NCBI GenBank assembly: GCA_036925085.1
Contig: JAUPFP010000102.1
Location: forward strand, 186,001 to 250,000
Direction of reading: 5' to 3'
From: Brachycybe producta
Lineage: Eukaryota > Arthropoda > Diplopoda > Playtdesmida > Andrognathidae
Length of the DNA: 64,000 nucleotides
In this document: piece by piece, positions 11,090 through 22,670 of the stretch
How the letters are laid out: each line of letters begins with the position of its first letter
Position numbering within the stretch: the stretch's first letter is position 1
The notes under the pieces: model-generated
The model's database searches: none
Told to the model about the DNA's origin: nothing
Seen by the model: the letters and a program-made list of their open reading frames with translations, nothing else
Made by a program: the position numbers and the translations under genes

Positions 11090-11345
11090 AGGTCCCTAAA
11101 GGGACACTTGCCCTAAAACCATTTGCCCTAAAAGGAAATTTGCTCTAAAGGGACATTTGCCCTAAAGGGAAATTTGCTCTAAAGGGACATTTGCCCTAAA
11201 GGGAAATTTGCTCTAAAGGGAAATTTGCTCTAAAGGGACATTTGCCCTAAAACCATTTGCTCTAAAGGGACATTTGCCCTAAAACCATTTGCTCTAAAGG
11301 GACATTTGCCCTAAAACCATTTGCTCTAAAGGGACATTTGCCTTT
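11090..11345. repeat. Minisatellite, 32-34 bp units (CTAAAGGGACATTTGCCCT)
   Basis: About seven to eight units alternate ACCATTTGCTCTAAAGGGAC and GGGAAATTTGCTCTAAAGGG. Located in intron 3, 80 bp from the exon 4 acceptor. It abuts family Q and may be an expansion of Q's AGAGCTAAAAGG end. Confidence 0.75.
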
Positions 11346-11585
11346 TAGCTCTAAAAGCATCCAAAACACAACCTTAATTATCAGAGCACGTGGACAAACT
11401 TATCCCCAGAACGTAACATAAGTGAAGAGAAAGAACGTGTTGAAATAGCGATGACGCAATTAAAAGTTTGCCACGTGCAAAAAAAAAAAGGAAAAGGTGA
11501 GTGTCAGTACATTTCTATAAGCGGAGGGCTAGTGGCGCCATCTAACGATACGTGCACAAAATAAATGATCAACTTGTATTCTTAA
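11346..11585. mobile_element. Family Q element
   Basis: Contains CAACCTTAATTATCAGAGCA, GCGATGACGCAATTAAAAGT and GGCTAGTGGCGCCATCTAAC. The same blocks recur in reverse at 33050-33345 and 56215-56570. Confidence 0.65.
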
Positions 11586-11606
11586 AAGTAATTTATTATA
11601 AAAGAA

Positions 11607-11864
11607 CTAGTGGGGTAACCCGTCTCATAAATGACGAGAGTCAAATTCTAGTTTAATTTTGCTACTAAAATTATTTAACTATTTATTCAAATACTTCTTA
11701 AGGATCTTACTATTGTTTGAGTTCTTGGATGGGGAGAGCGCAACATAAAGTTGACCATGATAAAAAAACCAGTTCATTTAAAACTAAATAAATTACGACC
11801 GTTGCTTAAACGTTTTTTGTCCTTGTTTGTACAGCGTTATACACAGACAGACAAAGCTTAATAT
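11607..11864 (-). mobile_element. Helitron-like element, short copy without the nested MITE
   Basis: On the minus strand it ends GGGTTACCCCACTAG followed by T, with a decayed hairpin upstream. The other side ends near AAGCTTAATATATAT. It lacks the C MITE and so provides the empty-site comparison for the copies at 26231 and 57303. Confidence 0.7.
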
Positions 11865-11866
11865 AT

Positions 11867-12371
11867 ATCAAATAATTTCAAGTTCTATTTCCGTTTTTAT
11901 TTTTCTAGCTTTGATATTTATAGCCTTCAAAAAAATTTCCACAAAAGAGAAAAAGTTCTAATCTAAATGGCAAACAATTTCTGTTTAATGTAAAAAAAAA
12001 ACGAAATCTAAACGAATTTCAAAAGAAACATCTATTTTTTTTATCCCACAAAATTACTCTTCATTTTTTCTTTCTTTCTTAATTTATAAATTAATTTTGA
12101 CGCCGAACTCAGTCATGTTCAATTTAGTTTAGTATAAAGTCTCAATTCACTTTATGCAAAAATAACATCTGCTTTTTATTCCTTCTAAAGTTTCAACCAT
12201 TTAAACGCCATTTTTTTCTTCTTCTTCTTCTCAAAATACAACCAATCCCTGTAAATGGGCAATCACTGCAAACACCCATCACACACCTAAATTCGGAATC
12301 TTAAGTACATTTCATTAAATTGCTCTGTAAAAAAAAGAAACTAGAAGGGTTATTGCTATGCCAAACTAGAC
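11867..12371. other. No exon seen: AT-rich intron 3 sequence
   Basis: T-rich and A-rich, with (CTT)n near 12220. No recognised repeat except CCCTGTAAATGGGCAATCAC near 12248. Confidence 0.5.
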
Positions 12372-12770
12372 ACTTCTTTAAGATGGGTTTATGCACAACG
12401 GATTTTTTGAACTCTTCATTATTGTCTGTCTTTCAAAAGAAAAACTAGAAAATGTTTTTAAAAAAAAAACTAGAAGGGTAACTCAATCACTTGAAGAGTT
12501 ATTTTCATGGTTGATATCTTTTAAAATAAACATTTTATAGACAAAAATTTTTAAAAAATATATCATCCTGCTTAAAAGTGGGGTCATTTTCAAACTTACA
12601 TAAAAAGCTTATTTTCAAAAACAAAATAATCAACATGTTAAGTGATGGCGTTACCCTTCTAGTTTCTAATACATTTTCAAGTTTCTCTTCATTTTGCATC
12701 TGAAAAGACAGAAAATAATCAAGCGTTCAAGAGGTGTTTATTACTTTAAAACCACCTTAAAGAAAGGAAA
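12372..12770. mobile_element. Family H palindromic element, near full length
   Basis: Arms: AACTAGAAGGGTAACTCAAT facing GTTACCCTTCTAGTTTCTAA, and inner GATATCTTTTAAAATAAAC. The outer end CTTTAAAACCACCTTAAAG is shared with the 42.6-kb copy. Confidence 0.7.
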
Positions 12771-13075
12771 AAAAAAAAAAAAAGAATTTCCGGATGTGCT
12801 TGAGTTTTCGCCATTTTCTTCTCAAATATGAGGCCATAGAAAGCCTCATATGAAGGTGGCCCTGCCATTGGTGCATAAATAACGCATAAATTATACATAT
12901 TCTGACCCTCACACTGAAGATCGTCGCCATATTGAATTTAATCATCTCGACAAAACAAGTTGTCAGAAATTAGATGCTTTCTTTCTTTCTTGAGAAGTGT
13001 CGGTCGGAGAGTTAACAATAATTCTCGGACACTTTTTAGACTTTAAAACTGCTTCTTTAGATGCCTTCCTTTTTA

Positions 13076-13260
13076 CAGGCATCTGTAGACAGCTTCAGAA
13101 TTTCTTTGGCTCCGCCCCTTTTATGAGCTTTAGACCAAATATCAACCAATTAAAAATAAAAAAGGCGGGGCATGTGACATCAGACCCAGTAACAAACCAA
13201 TTAGAAACTGATGACCTTCATAAAAAAGGCGGAGCCAAAAAAATTCTGAAGCTGTCTACA
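13076..13260. mobile_element. MITE family D
   Basis: Ends ACAGGCATCTGTAGACAGCT and AGCTGTCTACAGA. The inner arms GGCTCCGCCCCTTTTATGAG and CATAAAAAAGGCGGAGCC face each other. Carries CCAATTAG boxes and a TGACATCAGACC core. Copies at 28825 and 30803. Confidence 0.8.
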
Positions 13261-13262
13261 GA

Positions 13263-13408
13263 ACAGGTAGTTAGAAATAGGTGAAAACTTCAGTTGGCTC
13301 CGCCCTTGTTATGACGACCGGCAACTTCTAATTGGTTTGTTGTGTCGTTCGACGTTGAAAAAGGCGGAGCATGTGACGTCAGACTACATAACCAGCCAAT
13401 TAGCCAAT
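13263..13408. mobile_element. MITE family A, right arm truncated
   Basis: Starts ACAGGTAGTTAGAAATAG and continues through GGCTCCGCCC and TGACGTCA to CCAGCCAATTAG, where it breaks into Helitron-like sequence. Confidence 0.75.
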
Positions 13409-13411
13409 ATA

Positions 13412-13877
13412 CAGTATATATATATAAATGAACCGCTTTTTTTGTTGCACACTCCCCATCCAAGAACCCCATGATATTAAATTGGAGAGGGGGGAAGGTT
13501 AGAAAGTGTAGAGAGGGGGGGAGAGAGAAACGTGGAGGGGAAAAAAGTGGGAGGGGTGAGTGAAATTGAAATGAAGAGTAAAAAAGGAACAAACAACGCG
13601 CATGCGCACACCAGAGAAAATGAAAAACTCCTTTTCTCTTTCAAATATAAAAAGGGGAGGGGATAATAGTAGCAAAATTAAACTACAGTTTATCACAGGC
13701 AGCTGTGCCCAGCATTAGAATTTCTTTCGCTCAGCCCTTTTATGAACGTCATCAATTTCTAATTGGGTTTGTTACTTGGTCTGACGTCATAAAAGGGCGG
13801 AGGAAAAGAAATCCTAATGCTGGGCACAATAACCTGTGAATTTCGCACCTGTCGTTTATGACGGGTTACCCCACTAG
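13412..13877 (+). mobile_element. Helitron-like non-autonomous element with nested MITE C
   Basis: The 3' end is a hairpin (GTCGTTTATGACGGG region), then TTACCCCACTAG, followed by T, as expected for Helitron CTRR ends. Contains the conserved CTCCCCATCCAAGAACCCCA block and GCGCATGCGC. The 5' part is lost at the junction with the A copy. Small open frames here are not genes. Confidence 0.7.
13695..13837. mobile_element. MITE family C, nested in the Helitron-like copy
   Basis: Ends ACAGGCAGCTGTGCCCAGCA and TGCTGGGCACAATAACCTGT, with TGACGTCA and AAAGGGCGGAG inside. Confidence 0.8.
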
Positions 13878-14467
13878 TATTATATAACTACTAAGACAAG
13901 AGTGAATGTTTTCACAATTTCCTGTATATATTTTATATTATGTTCTTCTTTTCTTTATATTATGTAAAAAAAAACACCCAAAAATATCGTCGAATATTTT
14001 ATTAAATTCTATTTACATAATGTAAAAATTTTGCAAAATGCAAAACAGAAGGAAATTGACAAGAAATAAAACCTCAACTAGCCCGAGGTCCCCATTGGGA
14101 GGTGGAAATTTAGAATTGTTCAAAAGAAACTCATCCGGAAGAGTAAAAACAGCAAAGAAAAATTGTTTGCAGAAAACAAAAATAAATATTTCATTTTAGA
14201 ATATTTATTTATATGAAGAAAAAAAAATGTCTTCTTCTGTTTGAATCCCATTTTAAAAATAAATTCTGATTTAGATATTTCATCATTTTGGTGGATTTTC
14301 GGATTCACCAATTGTAATCTGGGATCAAAGAAACGACCATTTTTTTCTTCTTCTTCTCTTCTTCCTCCATTTCTTTTTCATTTTTCACGATTTCTCTTTT
14401 TTTTTATATTTATATCTTTTTCAATTATTATAGTATATTCAAATTTCACTATCTCTTTAATTCAAAC
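13878..14467. other. No exon seen: AT-rich intron 3 sequence
   Basis: TA-rich and T-rich, with TTC repeats near 14345. Short frames here show no coding character. Confidence 0.5.
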
Positions 14468-14545
14468 TATAGTTGGATCTCGAATTATCCGAATTAAATG
14501 AGACCGGATCTCGACCGGATTACGAAATATCCGGATAATGGCCGT
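14468..14545. mobile_element. Pogo-like TIR fragment (family N relative)
   Basis: ATAGTTGGATCTCGAATTAT and ATCCGGATAATGG resemble the N termini. Confidence 0.45.
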
Positions 14546-14749
14546 TTTTTTTCCATTTTTGCAAATGATTTATTATTATTTTAATTTACACAATTATATT
14601 ATCTAGATTTTAATGTAATTTTGAAATAAGAATTAAATATTCTATATCGATTGAATATTTTTTTTTAAAATCCTCATTTAATTAAAAATTAAATCTTATT
14701 AATTAAAACTAATTATTAAAATATATGCTTAGATATAATTGTTATTAAG

Positions 14750-14920
14750 CGTTCACAGACGAACTACTTTTAGTGGTTGACGACATTTTCTGCAAAAAAT
14801 GGCCGGCGTGTGGTTGCCAAAATCGATCACTCAAATCCGATTCTAAACGACCACTTTTTTTGGAGTCCATCTCGACCACTAAAAGTGTCGCTTTTCTTTG
14901 AACGACTCTTTGGTTTCGTA
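14750..14920. mobile_element. Family V foldback
   Basis: CTACTTTTAGTGGTTGACGA faces TCGACCACTAAAAGTGTCGC. The GACCAC/GTGGTC words are shared with V copies at 18257, 33605, 34190 and 63590. Confidence 0.5.
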
Positions 14921-15310
14921 TATAATGTTCAATGACCTAAAATAAAAGTAGTTATTTATTCCTTTGAAAACGTAATATTAAGAATTCAGTCGATGATTCC
15001 AATAATAAGAATAATATAAAAGGGACCCCAAAAGAAAAAGAAACCTGCATCAAAAGGCTACTAAACTGGGTGTAGAAGTAGAATCATCATCTCCATTTCA
15101 TTCCCTCTCTCTCTCTCTCTCTCTGACTCTTCTGTCCACTGAATACTAAATTTCTATACATTAAATGCGTGAGATGACCACACATGCGATGACCGATGAC
15201 CACCACTTCCCATCCCTCTTTTCTATTATGAATGGAATATCACTTTCTCCAACTGTTTCTTTGAAATAACAACCGGTCAAGTCGGAATGATGACCAGTGG
15301 TCAATGTACT

Positions 15311-16479
<1,169 letters not shown>

Positions 16480-16632
16480 CTGAAAGGGTGACAGCCACCT
16501 GCTGAACTCCACCTAAAGGTTCCAATGCATCTCTCGCTTTATTTCCGAACAGTTTTTCTAGATAATTGGGACCGTGGTTGGCAAGCAAACTCTGAAGAAA
16601 ATTGGCTGTTTCTTCAACCGGTGGCCTTTTGG
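16480..16632 (-). CDS. Exon 3: spacer region after the second KR site of the prohormone-4-like precursor
   Basis: A 153-base exon encoding residues 94-144. It begins AKRPPVEETANFLQ, so a second dibasic KR lies just after the LDLa domain and would release the C-terminal part. Visible blocks are NFLQSLLANHGPNYLEKLFG, then NKARDALEPLGGVQQVAVTL, largely helical with a Gly-Gly turn. I see no cysteine and no recognised catalytic motif. The acceptor used is TTTTTGAAG|CC, chosen because it restores the frame with exon 2. The donor is TCAG|GTAAAC. Introns of 1.35 kb (to exon 2) and 5.5 kb (to exon 4) flank it. The stretch is non-repetitive and GC-richer than its surroundings, as expected for a real exon in this repeat-laden DNA. 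Confidence 0.82.
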
Positions 16633-16729
16633 CTTCAAAAACATCAAGAAAAAAAAAAACCAAAAGTCAATTCGAAAATTTCTCAACATTTTTTTTTTCA
16701 ATTTACAAAATCTAACACATATTCAATAT

Positions 16730-17282
16730 TATAGTTGCCTCATCGTAAGATGAAGCCATGTGACGTCAGTGGAGGTTGACAACATTTTTTTCGGCTATTG
16801 TCATTTTGTTTTAATTAAAAACAGGTAATTAACTTATACCTTGTACACACCTGAGTTAAATGAATTCCAATTAAATGTGTTTAGGTGAACTTATACGGAA
16901 TCCAGTTAAGGACATGAACACCAAATAAAAATTCACTTTAATTATTAATATTTTAAATTGAAATACTAAATCAATAGTTTCTATTATTATATTTAAGTAT
17001 TAACTCAATATTTTCAGATTATTAACTGAATAAATTGAATTCAAGATATTGTTTGTTTGTCCTTCACAGGGCTCTGTAGAACACGTTTATTATTTAAATG
17101 CATTTAAATTATCAGGTGTGTGTACTAGGTATTATGCAGAAAACCTTTTGTTTAAATTTAGAAATGTTTTATATCAATTCGTTTTCTAAGTGACACAGTT
17201 GACTAAGTGACACAATAATAATTTTTTTTAATCAACCCCTCTGACGTCACAAGCTTCATCTTACACGATGAGTCAAACTATA
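16730..17282. mobile_element. Foldback element split by a nested F copy
   Basis: Outer arms TATAGTTGCCTCATCGTAAG and TTACACGATGAGTCAAACTA face each other, with GTGACGTCAG/CTGACGTCAC inside. The F copy at 16836-17132 lies between them, so F inserted later. Confidence 0.7.
16836..17132 (+). mobile_element. Family F element (nested)
   Basis: ATACCTTGTACACACCTGAG to GTGTGTACTAGGTAT. Sits in intron 2. Confidence 0.85.
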
Positions 17283-17334
17283 AAGTAGATTTTATTTAAT
17301 CAGATTTCAATTTTTTTTATAAAAAATTCAAAGT

Positions 17335-17895
17335 AATTTTTTTTTTTAGAAACTAGAATATTAAGAACTTGATGTAAAAATCCGATCCTCTAAAAGTTAT
17401 TTCAAGAGAAAACGTTTATTTTGAAAGATACTCTGAAAAGTTTATTTTAAAAAAAAATGGTTGCCAAATTAAATAATTTTAGAAACAATATTAATTCAAA
17501 AAATGTTTTAGAAACAAGAATAAATAAAAAGGTGATGTTAAAAGTATTTCATAAGAATATTTTTCAAAATTAACTTTTTCTCATGAAATACTTCATAATA
17601 ACATCAGAATCCATCACCTGTTATTTATTCTAGTTTCTAAGAAAAGACTATTTTGAGTCTTTTAATATTGTTTCTAAAATTATTATTGAAGTCTGCGACA
17701 AACCTTTATAATAAACTTTTGCGATTATCTTTCAAAATAAACGTTTTCTCGTGAAATACTTTAAAAGCATCAAGATTTTCAACCAAATGTGATCATTCTA
17801 GTTTTTTAAAAGTTGTCTCTGAATTAAACAATTTTATAAACAGTTCTAAGTTTATAAAATTATTTAATTCAGAGATAACTTTTAAAATAAACTTT
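17335..17895. mobile_element. Divergent family H cluster in intron 2
   Basis: Repeated TTTAGAAACTAGAAT / ATTCTAGTTTCTAA and inverted AAATAAACGTTTTCTCGTGA words form two or three overlapping hairpins next to the exon 2 donor. Confidence 0.5.
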
Positions 17896-17979
17896 TTATG
17901 GTCAAAGTTTACGTTCCAAGTGGGTCCCGACCCGACCCGTCTCTCTCTCTCTATTTAATAAATACACTGAATGACTGAC

Positions 17980-18123
17980 CTGCGGTACAAAGACGTGGAT
18001 CTTCATCGTATCCATCAGGACAATCGGCTGCCCCATCGCACAAATACTGAATGGAAATACAAATGTCATTTTCACCCGGACAACGGAATGGTTCGTACGG
18101 TTGGCACCGGTTAATAACATCCT
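17980..18123 (-). CDS. Exon 2: LDL-receptor class A domain
   Basis: A 144-base exon encoding residues 46-93. Six cysteines at about residues 52, 60, 67, 74, 80 and 91 have LDLa spacing, and the calcium-binding signature CDGAADCPDGYDE is intact. The acceptor is a pyrimidine tract ending TCTTCCGTAG, and the donor is GCAG|GTCAGT. Both borders are phase 1, the usual arrangement for shuffled extracellular modules. With the G from exon 1 the junction reads Ala-Glu-Asp-Val, so the LDLa domain starts a few residues after the KR that releases the peptide. LDLa modules normally bind ligands or calcium outside the cell. Their role inside a neuropeptide precursor is not established. Taken alone this exon could belong to any LDLa protein. 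Its assignment rests on exons 1, 3 and 4. Confidence 0.9.
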
Positions 18124-18179
18124 CTACGGAAGAGAAAAATAAATACAAAATAACCATAATTATAATTAAGTGATTAAGC

Positions 18180-18760
18180 TATCTTTCTAATTTCTAGAAC
18201 ATTTTTTTTCATTTCGCACCTGAAAGTCAGAAAATAATCAGAATTCGAGAGACATTTAGGGGCCTTTGGCACACAGGTTATTTTTGAAAGACTTTTCGGC
18301 GACAAAATGTAGTCGAAGGTCTCTAAAGGCTGTCGTCACTATGTATTTTCTATAAACGGACGGCAACGTTGGCACACAGTTAAAAGTCGCCTGTGTTGCC
18401 AAGGTTGGTGGTGTCTTTCCATAGAAAATACATTGCGACGACACCACCACGACCTTCGACTACATTTTGTCGTCGAAAAGTGGTTCAAACGTCGTCGGTA
18501 TGCCAATGCCCTTACACTTTAAAACCCACACACTTTAATATCTTAAAATAAACTTTTTATGTCAAGTTTGAAATTGATCCAACAGACTTTAAGATGTTTA
18601 TTTTGAAAGATTTTGAACGTGAAAAATACCCTTAAATGATTGGGATGTGTGTGGGGCTTGGGGGCTACCCTTCTAGTTTCTAGAACACTTTTCTAATTTC
18701 TCTCTCCTAAAAGACAGAATAAACAAAGTTCGAAGAACAATTTGTCATCATTATTTAGAT
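18180..18760. mobile_element. Family H element with nested V foldback
   Basis: H halves at 18180-18256 and 18530-18760 (CCTTCTAGTTTCTAGAACAC) are separated by the V foldback at about 18257-18511 (GGCACACAG...; TCGACTACATTTTGTCGTCG faces CGACAAAATGTAGTCGAAGG). Confidence 0.6.
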
Positions 18761-18960
18761 CACAAGAGTAAAAGAAAGATAAAGAAAAAAGAGACCATCA
18801 ACAAAAATGGACACCAAATGTGATTCAACAACACATCCATTAGTGTCAATACATTTTTAAACAACTAGGACCATTAGTTCAGTTGTGTGTGACTTCATCA
18901 TCCCCACCCCCCCCCCCCCAAGAGTCCAAAAAAAGGCCCTACAAAAAAAAAGAGATCACG

Positions 18961-19250
18961 TGACATTCCTATTTTCGCCTTTTGTCAAACGTGTCATAAA
19001 AGTTTATTTTAAAAAAATATCATCATGAAAACACTTTTAGTATTATCACCAACTATTCTAGTTTCTAAAACACTTCTGAATTTTTTTTTCGTAATCTTTA
19101 TTCTGAAAAAACGTTCGCTTGAAAAATAATCGCAGGTTGGGGAGAGAGGGGGAGAGAGACCTCCATATAGAACATAATAGCCACTGCAGTGGCGCCATCT
19201 GAGAGGACAAAAACAAAATAAATATCTATTCAGCCACCTTAAAAGCCTCC
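18961..19250. mobile_element. Family R element, right half
   Basis: ACTATTCTAGTTTCTAAAAC, then CACTGCAGTGGCGCCATCTG and CTATTCAGCCACCTTAA, the R end block. Confidence 0.6.
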
Positions 19251-19439
19251 GAAATGCAAAAGTGGCAAATAAAAACACAACATCAGAAGAGAGAAAGAGA
19301 GAGAAAAAAAAATAGAAAAATTATACTTGCAAATCAGATTCAGACAAATATTAAAAAAGAACAAACACACAAAACACTAACAGAAATAGAAGACAATTTC
19401 AATTATTGTTTTTTTCTATTTCTCTCAGGATGAGAAGAG

Positions 19440-20095
19440 TGAGAGGGGGGGGAAGAGAAATAGAAAGAGAGAGAGAAATAGGGAGGAAAAGAGAGAGAGA
19501 AATAGGGAGGAAAAGAGAAATAGAAAGAGAGAGAGAGAGAGAGAGAGAAATAGGGAGGAAAAGAGAAATAGAAAGAGAGAGAGAGAGAGAAATAGGGAGG
19601 AAAAGAGAAATAGAAAGAGAGAGAGAGAGAGAGAGAGAGAAATAGGGAGGAAAAGAGAAATAGAAAGAGAGAGAGAGAGAGAAATAGGGAGGAAAAGAGA
19701 AATAGAAAGAGAGAGAGAGAGAGAGAGAGAGAAATAGGGAGGAAAAGAGAAATAGAAAGAGAGAGAGAGAGAAATAGGGAGGAAAAGAGAAATAGAAAGA
19801 GAGAGAGAGAGAGAGAAATAGGGAGGAAAAGAGAAATAGAAAGAGAGAGAGAGAGAGAGAAATAGGGAGGAAAAGAGAAATAGAAAGAGAGAGAGAGAGA
19901 AATAGGGAGGAAAAGAAAAATAGAAAGAGAGAGAGAGAGAAATAGGGAGGAAAAGAAAAATAGAAAGAGAGAGAGAGAAAGAAATAGGGAGGAAAAGAGA
20001 AATAGAAAGAGAGAGAGAGAGAGAAAAATAGGGAGAGAAAGAAAGAGAGATGGAAAGTGAGAGAGAGAGAGAGCTGGAGGGAAAGAAAAGTGAAT
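19440..20095. repeat. Purine-strand minisatellite (GAAATAGGGAGGAAAAGAG...)
   Basis: About 13 units of 40-60 bp, each GAAATAGGGAGGAAAAGAGA followed by a (GA)n run of variable length. The plus strand is almost all purine. All long frames in it (Ser/Leu/Phe or Arg/Glu) are artefacts. Confidence 0.95.
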
Positions 20096-20194
20096 TGAAG
20101 ATGAAAAGAGAGACAATTAAATTAACACGAGAAGACGAAAAGGCGAGAAGGACCTCAAAATGGAGGAGGAATAAAAGGGCGCCAATCAAACTGA

Positions 20195-20245
20195 AGGGGT
20201 GAGGAGGAGGAGGAGGAGGAGGAGGAGGAGGAGGAGGAGGAGGGC
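20195..20245. repeat. (GGA)n microsatellite
   Basis: About 14 GAG/GGA units on the plus strand. Confidence 0.9.
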
Positions 20246-20589
20246 TATGTTAAGAGTATGATCAGTGTAGGTGGATGCAATGCCACCCCCTCCCTCCCCC
20301 GAAAAAGGAACCCATGAAAACTAAGAATCAGATAAAAGATGAGAATGAGATCGCAATAAACTTCATTGGAAAAACAGCAACAACAGGAGGTTTTCTTTAT
20401 TATTATTGGTCAAACAATTGTAGGCTTATTTTGGTGAACAACTTAGGAAGTCTTTCTTATAATATATAATCAATAAAGAATTTCAGTTTAGGGTCCGAAA
20501 TTTTCTCTTCTACAAGCAGAAAATATATTATTACGTTTCTATTTTCGGAAACATAAGTGTTTTTGTGATCAGCATTTTCCATTTTCCTT

Positions 20590-20800
20590 GTTAGGCCTTG
20601 CTTCCATTGGGGTGAAAATTTCAACAGGTGAAAAATTGAACAAACGTGGCCCAACCTCCGCCTATTCACTATCATAAGCTGAAGCCAACGTTTGTTTTAT
20701 TTTTCACCAGATGAAATTTTCAAAAAGTTCAAATTTCTACCTCCAATGGAAACAAGGCCTTAGGGAAGAATCACACATGCTGAAAAAAAAAAAAAACAGA
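20590..20800. mobile_element. Family I foldback plus abutting family J end
   Basis: AGGCCTTGCTTCCATTGG faces CCAATGGAAACAAGGCCTTA (I). It is followed at once by GAATCACACATGCTGAAAA, an end of the palindrome seen whole at 29985-30093 (J). Confidence 0.65.
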
Positions 20801-21610
20801 AATTAGAAATAAGAAATACAAATAAAAAATCACAATGTTTCAATGGTTCTTTGCACTGAGGAGCCAATTGAAGTTCTTTCCTATTTCTAATTTGCCTGTG
20901 AGTCAAAGAGTTGAAGAAGTGTCGTCAGTACATTTCTATGGGAGGAGGGCTAGTGGCGCCATCTAACGCTACACGCACAAAATAAATGATCTACTTGTAT
21001 TCTTCATCCGTTTCTTTTTATAGTCGAGTATTTTATATGAAATGATGTCTTAATGAAATTATTTATTTAAATTGCACACACAGAACAGTGATGAAAGTGA
21101 TCACGAAATACCAACTATAAACTCGGCTTTTAACTGCCTAAACCTGTAGTGAATTTATTCTCTCTCTCTCTCCATCTCTTAATATATATTCATACATGGG
21201 TTTCTTTTTATTTTCATCTTTCAAGATGAATGTAATCTTCTAGAAAAACACTGAAAAAGTGTACATAGAAACCAAGAAAAGTGTTCAGAAGAGCGGAATA
21301 CAAACACAGGAAGAGAGAGAGAGAGAGAGAGAGAGACAACTTACATAGTAAAACACATAGACAGAGAGAGAGATACTCATAGAAAAATTCACTATATGAA
21401 CATCTCTCTTTTTCTTTCTCTCATCCTTCTGTCTCTCAAAAAACATTGTTACATACTAGAAAGAGAAACAAATGAGATATGTGATCATGTCTTTTTTTTT
21501 TTTGTGACAATATAGAAAAAAGTTGTATTGTTTAAGATATTTGTCAGAAACAAAAAAAACAAACATGTGTTTTGAGTGGCGGCGGCGGCCACACTGACAG
21601 TGACACACAT
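20801..21610. other. No exon seen: Q fragment at 20920-21010 and GA/CT microsatellites
   Basis: GGGCTAGTGGCGCCATCTAA near 20950 is the Q end block. (AG)n at about 21313-21336. The remainder is AT-rich with a GGCGGCGGC patch near 21579. Confidence 0.55.
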
Positions 21611-21611
21611 T

Positions 21612-22670
21612 TATACACAAAAAGAGCACTTAAATTCCTCCTTTTTGCGATCCAAAAATTCATAAAAGAAAAACTTGGCACTTTGAACACTCTGAACAGG
21701 GTTCCACAACATAAGAAAACAAAAAAACTACTGTTTTATTGTGAGGTCTTTAAAATAACGTGGTTTTTCTATGTTGAAACTCAGCTCAAACGAGAGAGAG
21801 AGTTCAAGTGCCAAGTTTATAATTCTTGATTTCTTAATTTCAGCACTTGAAACATCAACTTGAACACTCTGAACAGGGGTTTCAACATAGAAAAACACCT
21901 GTTTCATTGAGTGACCTTGTATAAATGTTTTTTCTATGTTGAAACTCAGCTGTGAGAGAGTTCAAGTGCCAAGTTTAATTCTTGAATTCTTAATTTCAGC
22001 ACTTGAAGCCATCAATTTCAATACTTTAACATGGAGTTTCAACTTTCAACAACAAAAAACCTCCTTTTTCATTGAGTGGCATTCATAATAACATGTTTTT
22101 TTTTTTCTATGTAGAAACCTCAGCTTTAAGAGAGTTCAAGTGCCAAGTTAAACTTCTTAAATTTTTTTTTATCTCAGCATCTAAAACACTCTGAGCATAG
22201 GTTTCAAATATAGAAAAACCGCTCCTTGATTGAGTGTGACCTTACATAAACATTTTTTTAATGTTGAAACTCAGACTCGGAGAGTTCAAGTTGAAGTACA
22301 AGGGCCAAGTTTAGTGTTCAAAGCCCTTGAGGGACAGACTAAACGTCTGTATGATGATATTGACTAGTCAGTATCATCATACAGATGTTTAGACCTTTAT
22401 CAGGGGAAGACAGAAATTCATACCGATACAGAGTGGACTCTGTATCGGCCTGAAAATTCATAAATTGCCGCACTTTCTATGATTATACTGACTAGTCAGT
22501 ATCATCATACAGACGTTTAGTCTGTCCCAGCACTTGAAGCCATAAAAAAACCTGCTTCATTGAGTGGCTTTCATAATAACAAGGTTTTTCTATGTTGAAA
22601 CTCAGGCTCAGAGAGTTGAAGTTGAAGTACAAGTGCCAAATTAACTTGTTTTCTTGAATTTGGGCCTATT
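21612..22670. mobile_element. Cluster of family P foldbacks, 4-5 tandem copies
   Basis: Repeated CACTTGAAACATCAACTTGA / TTCAACATAGAAAAACACC, each facing TTTTCTATGTTGAAACTCAG / GAGTTCAAGTGCCAAGTT. The last copy is interrupted by family K at 22331-22528. Confidence 0.75.
22331..22528. mobile_element. Family K TIR element nested in P
   Basis: Starts GGGACAGACTAAACGTCTGT and ends ACAGACGTTTAGTCTGTCCC, perfectly inverted over about 28 bp. A third, inward copy of the arm (GTCAGTATCATCATACAGAT) sits next to the left arm, giving an immediate hairpin at 22331-22395. Confidence 0.75.

Noticed and set aside
13290-13696. Minus-strand frames of 65-100 codons, with a similar pair at 47825-48098 and a plus-strand frame at 26406-26714
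   Set aside because: These are the same non-coding Helitron-like sequence read in three places; differences between copies do not preserve the reading frame.
19403-20189. Long Ser/Leu/Phe and Arg/Glu open frames
   Set aside because: Frames through a purine/pyrimidine minisatellite, open in several frames and on both strands. The same applies to 27712-28268, 34376-34782, 36515-37010, 49636-50495, 60091-60517 and 62101-62383.
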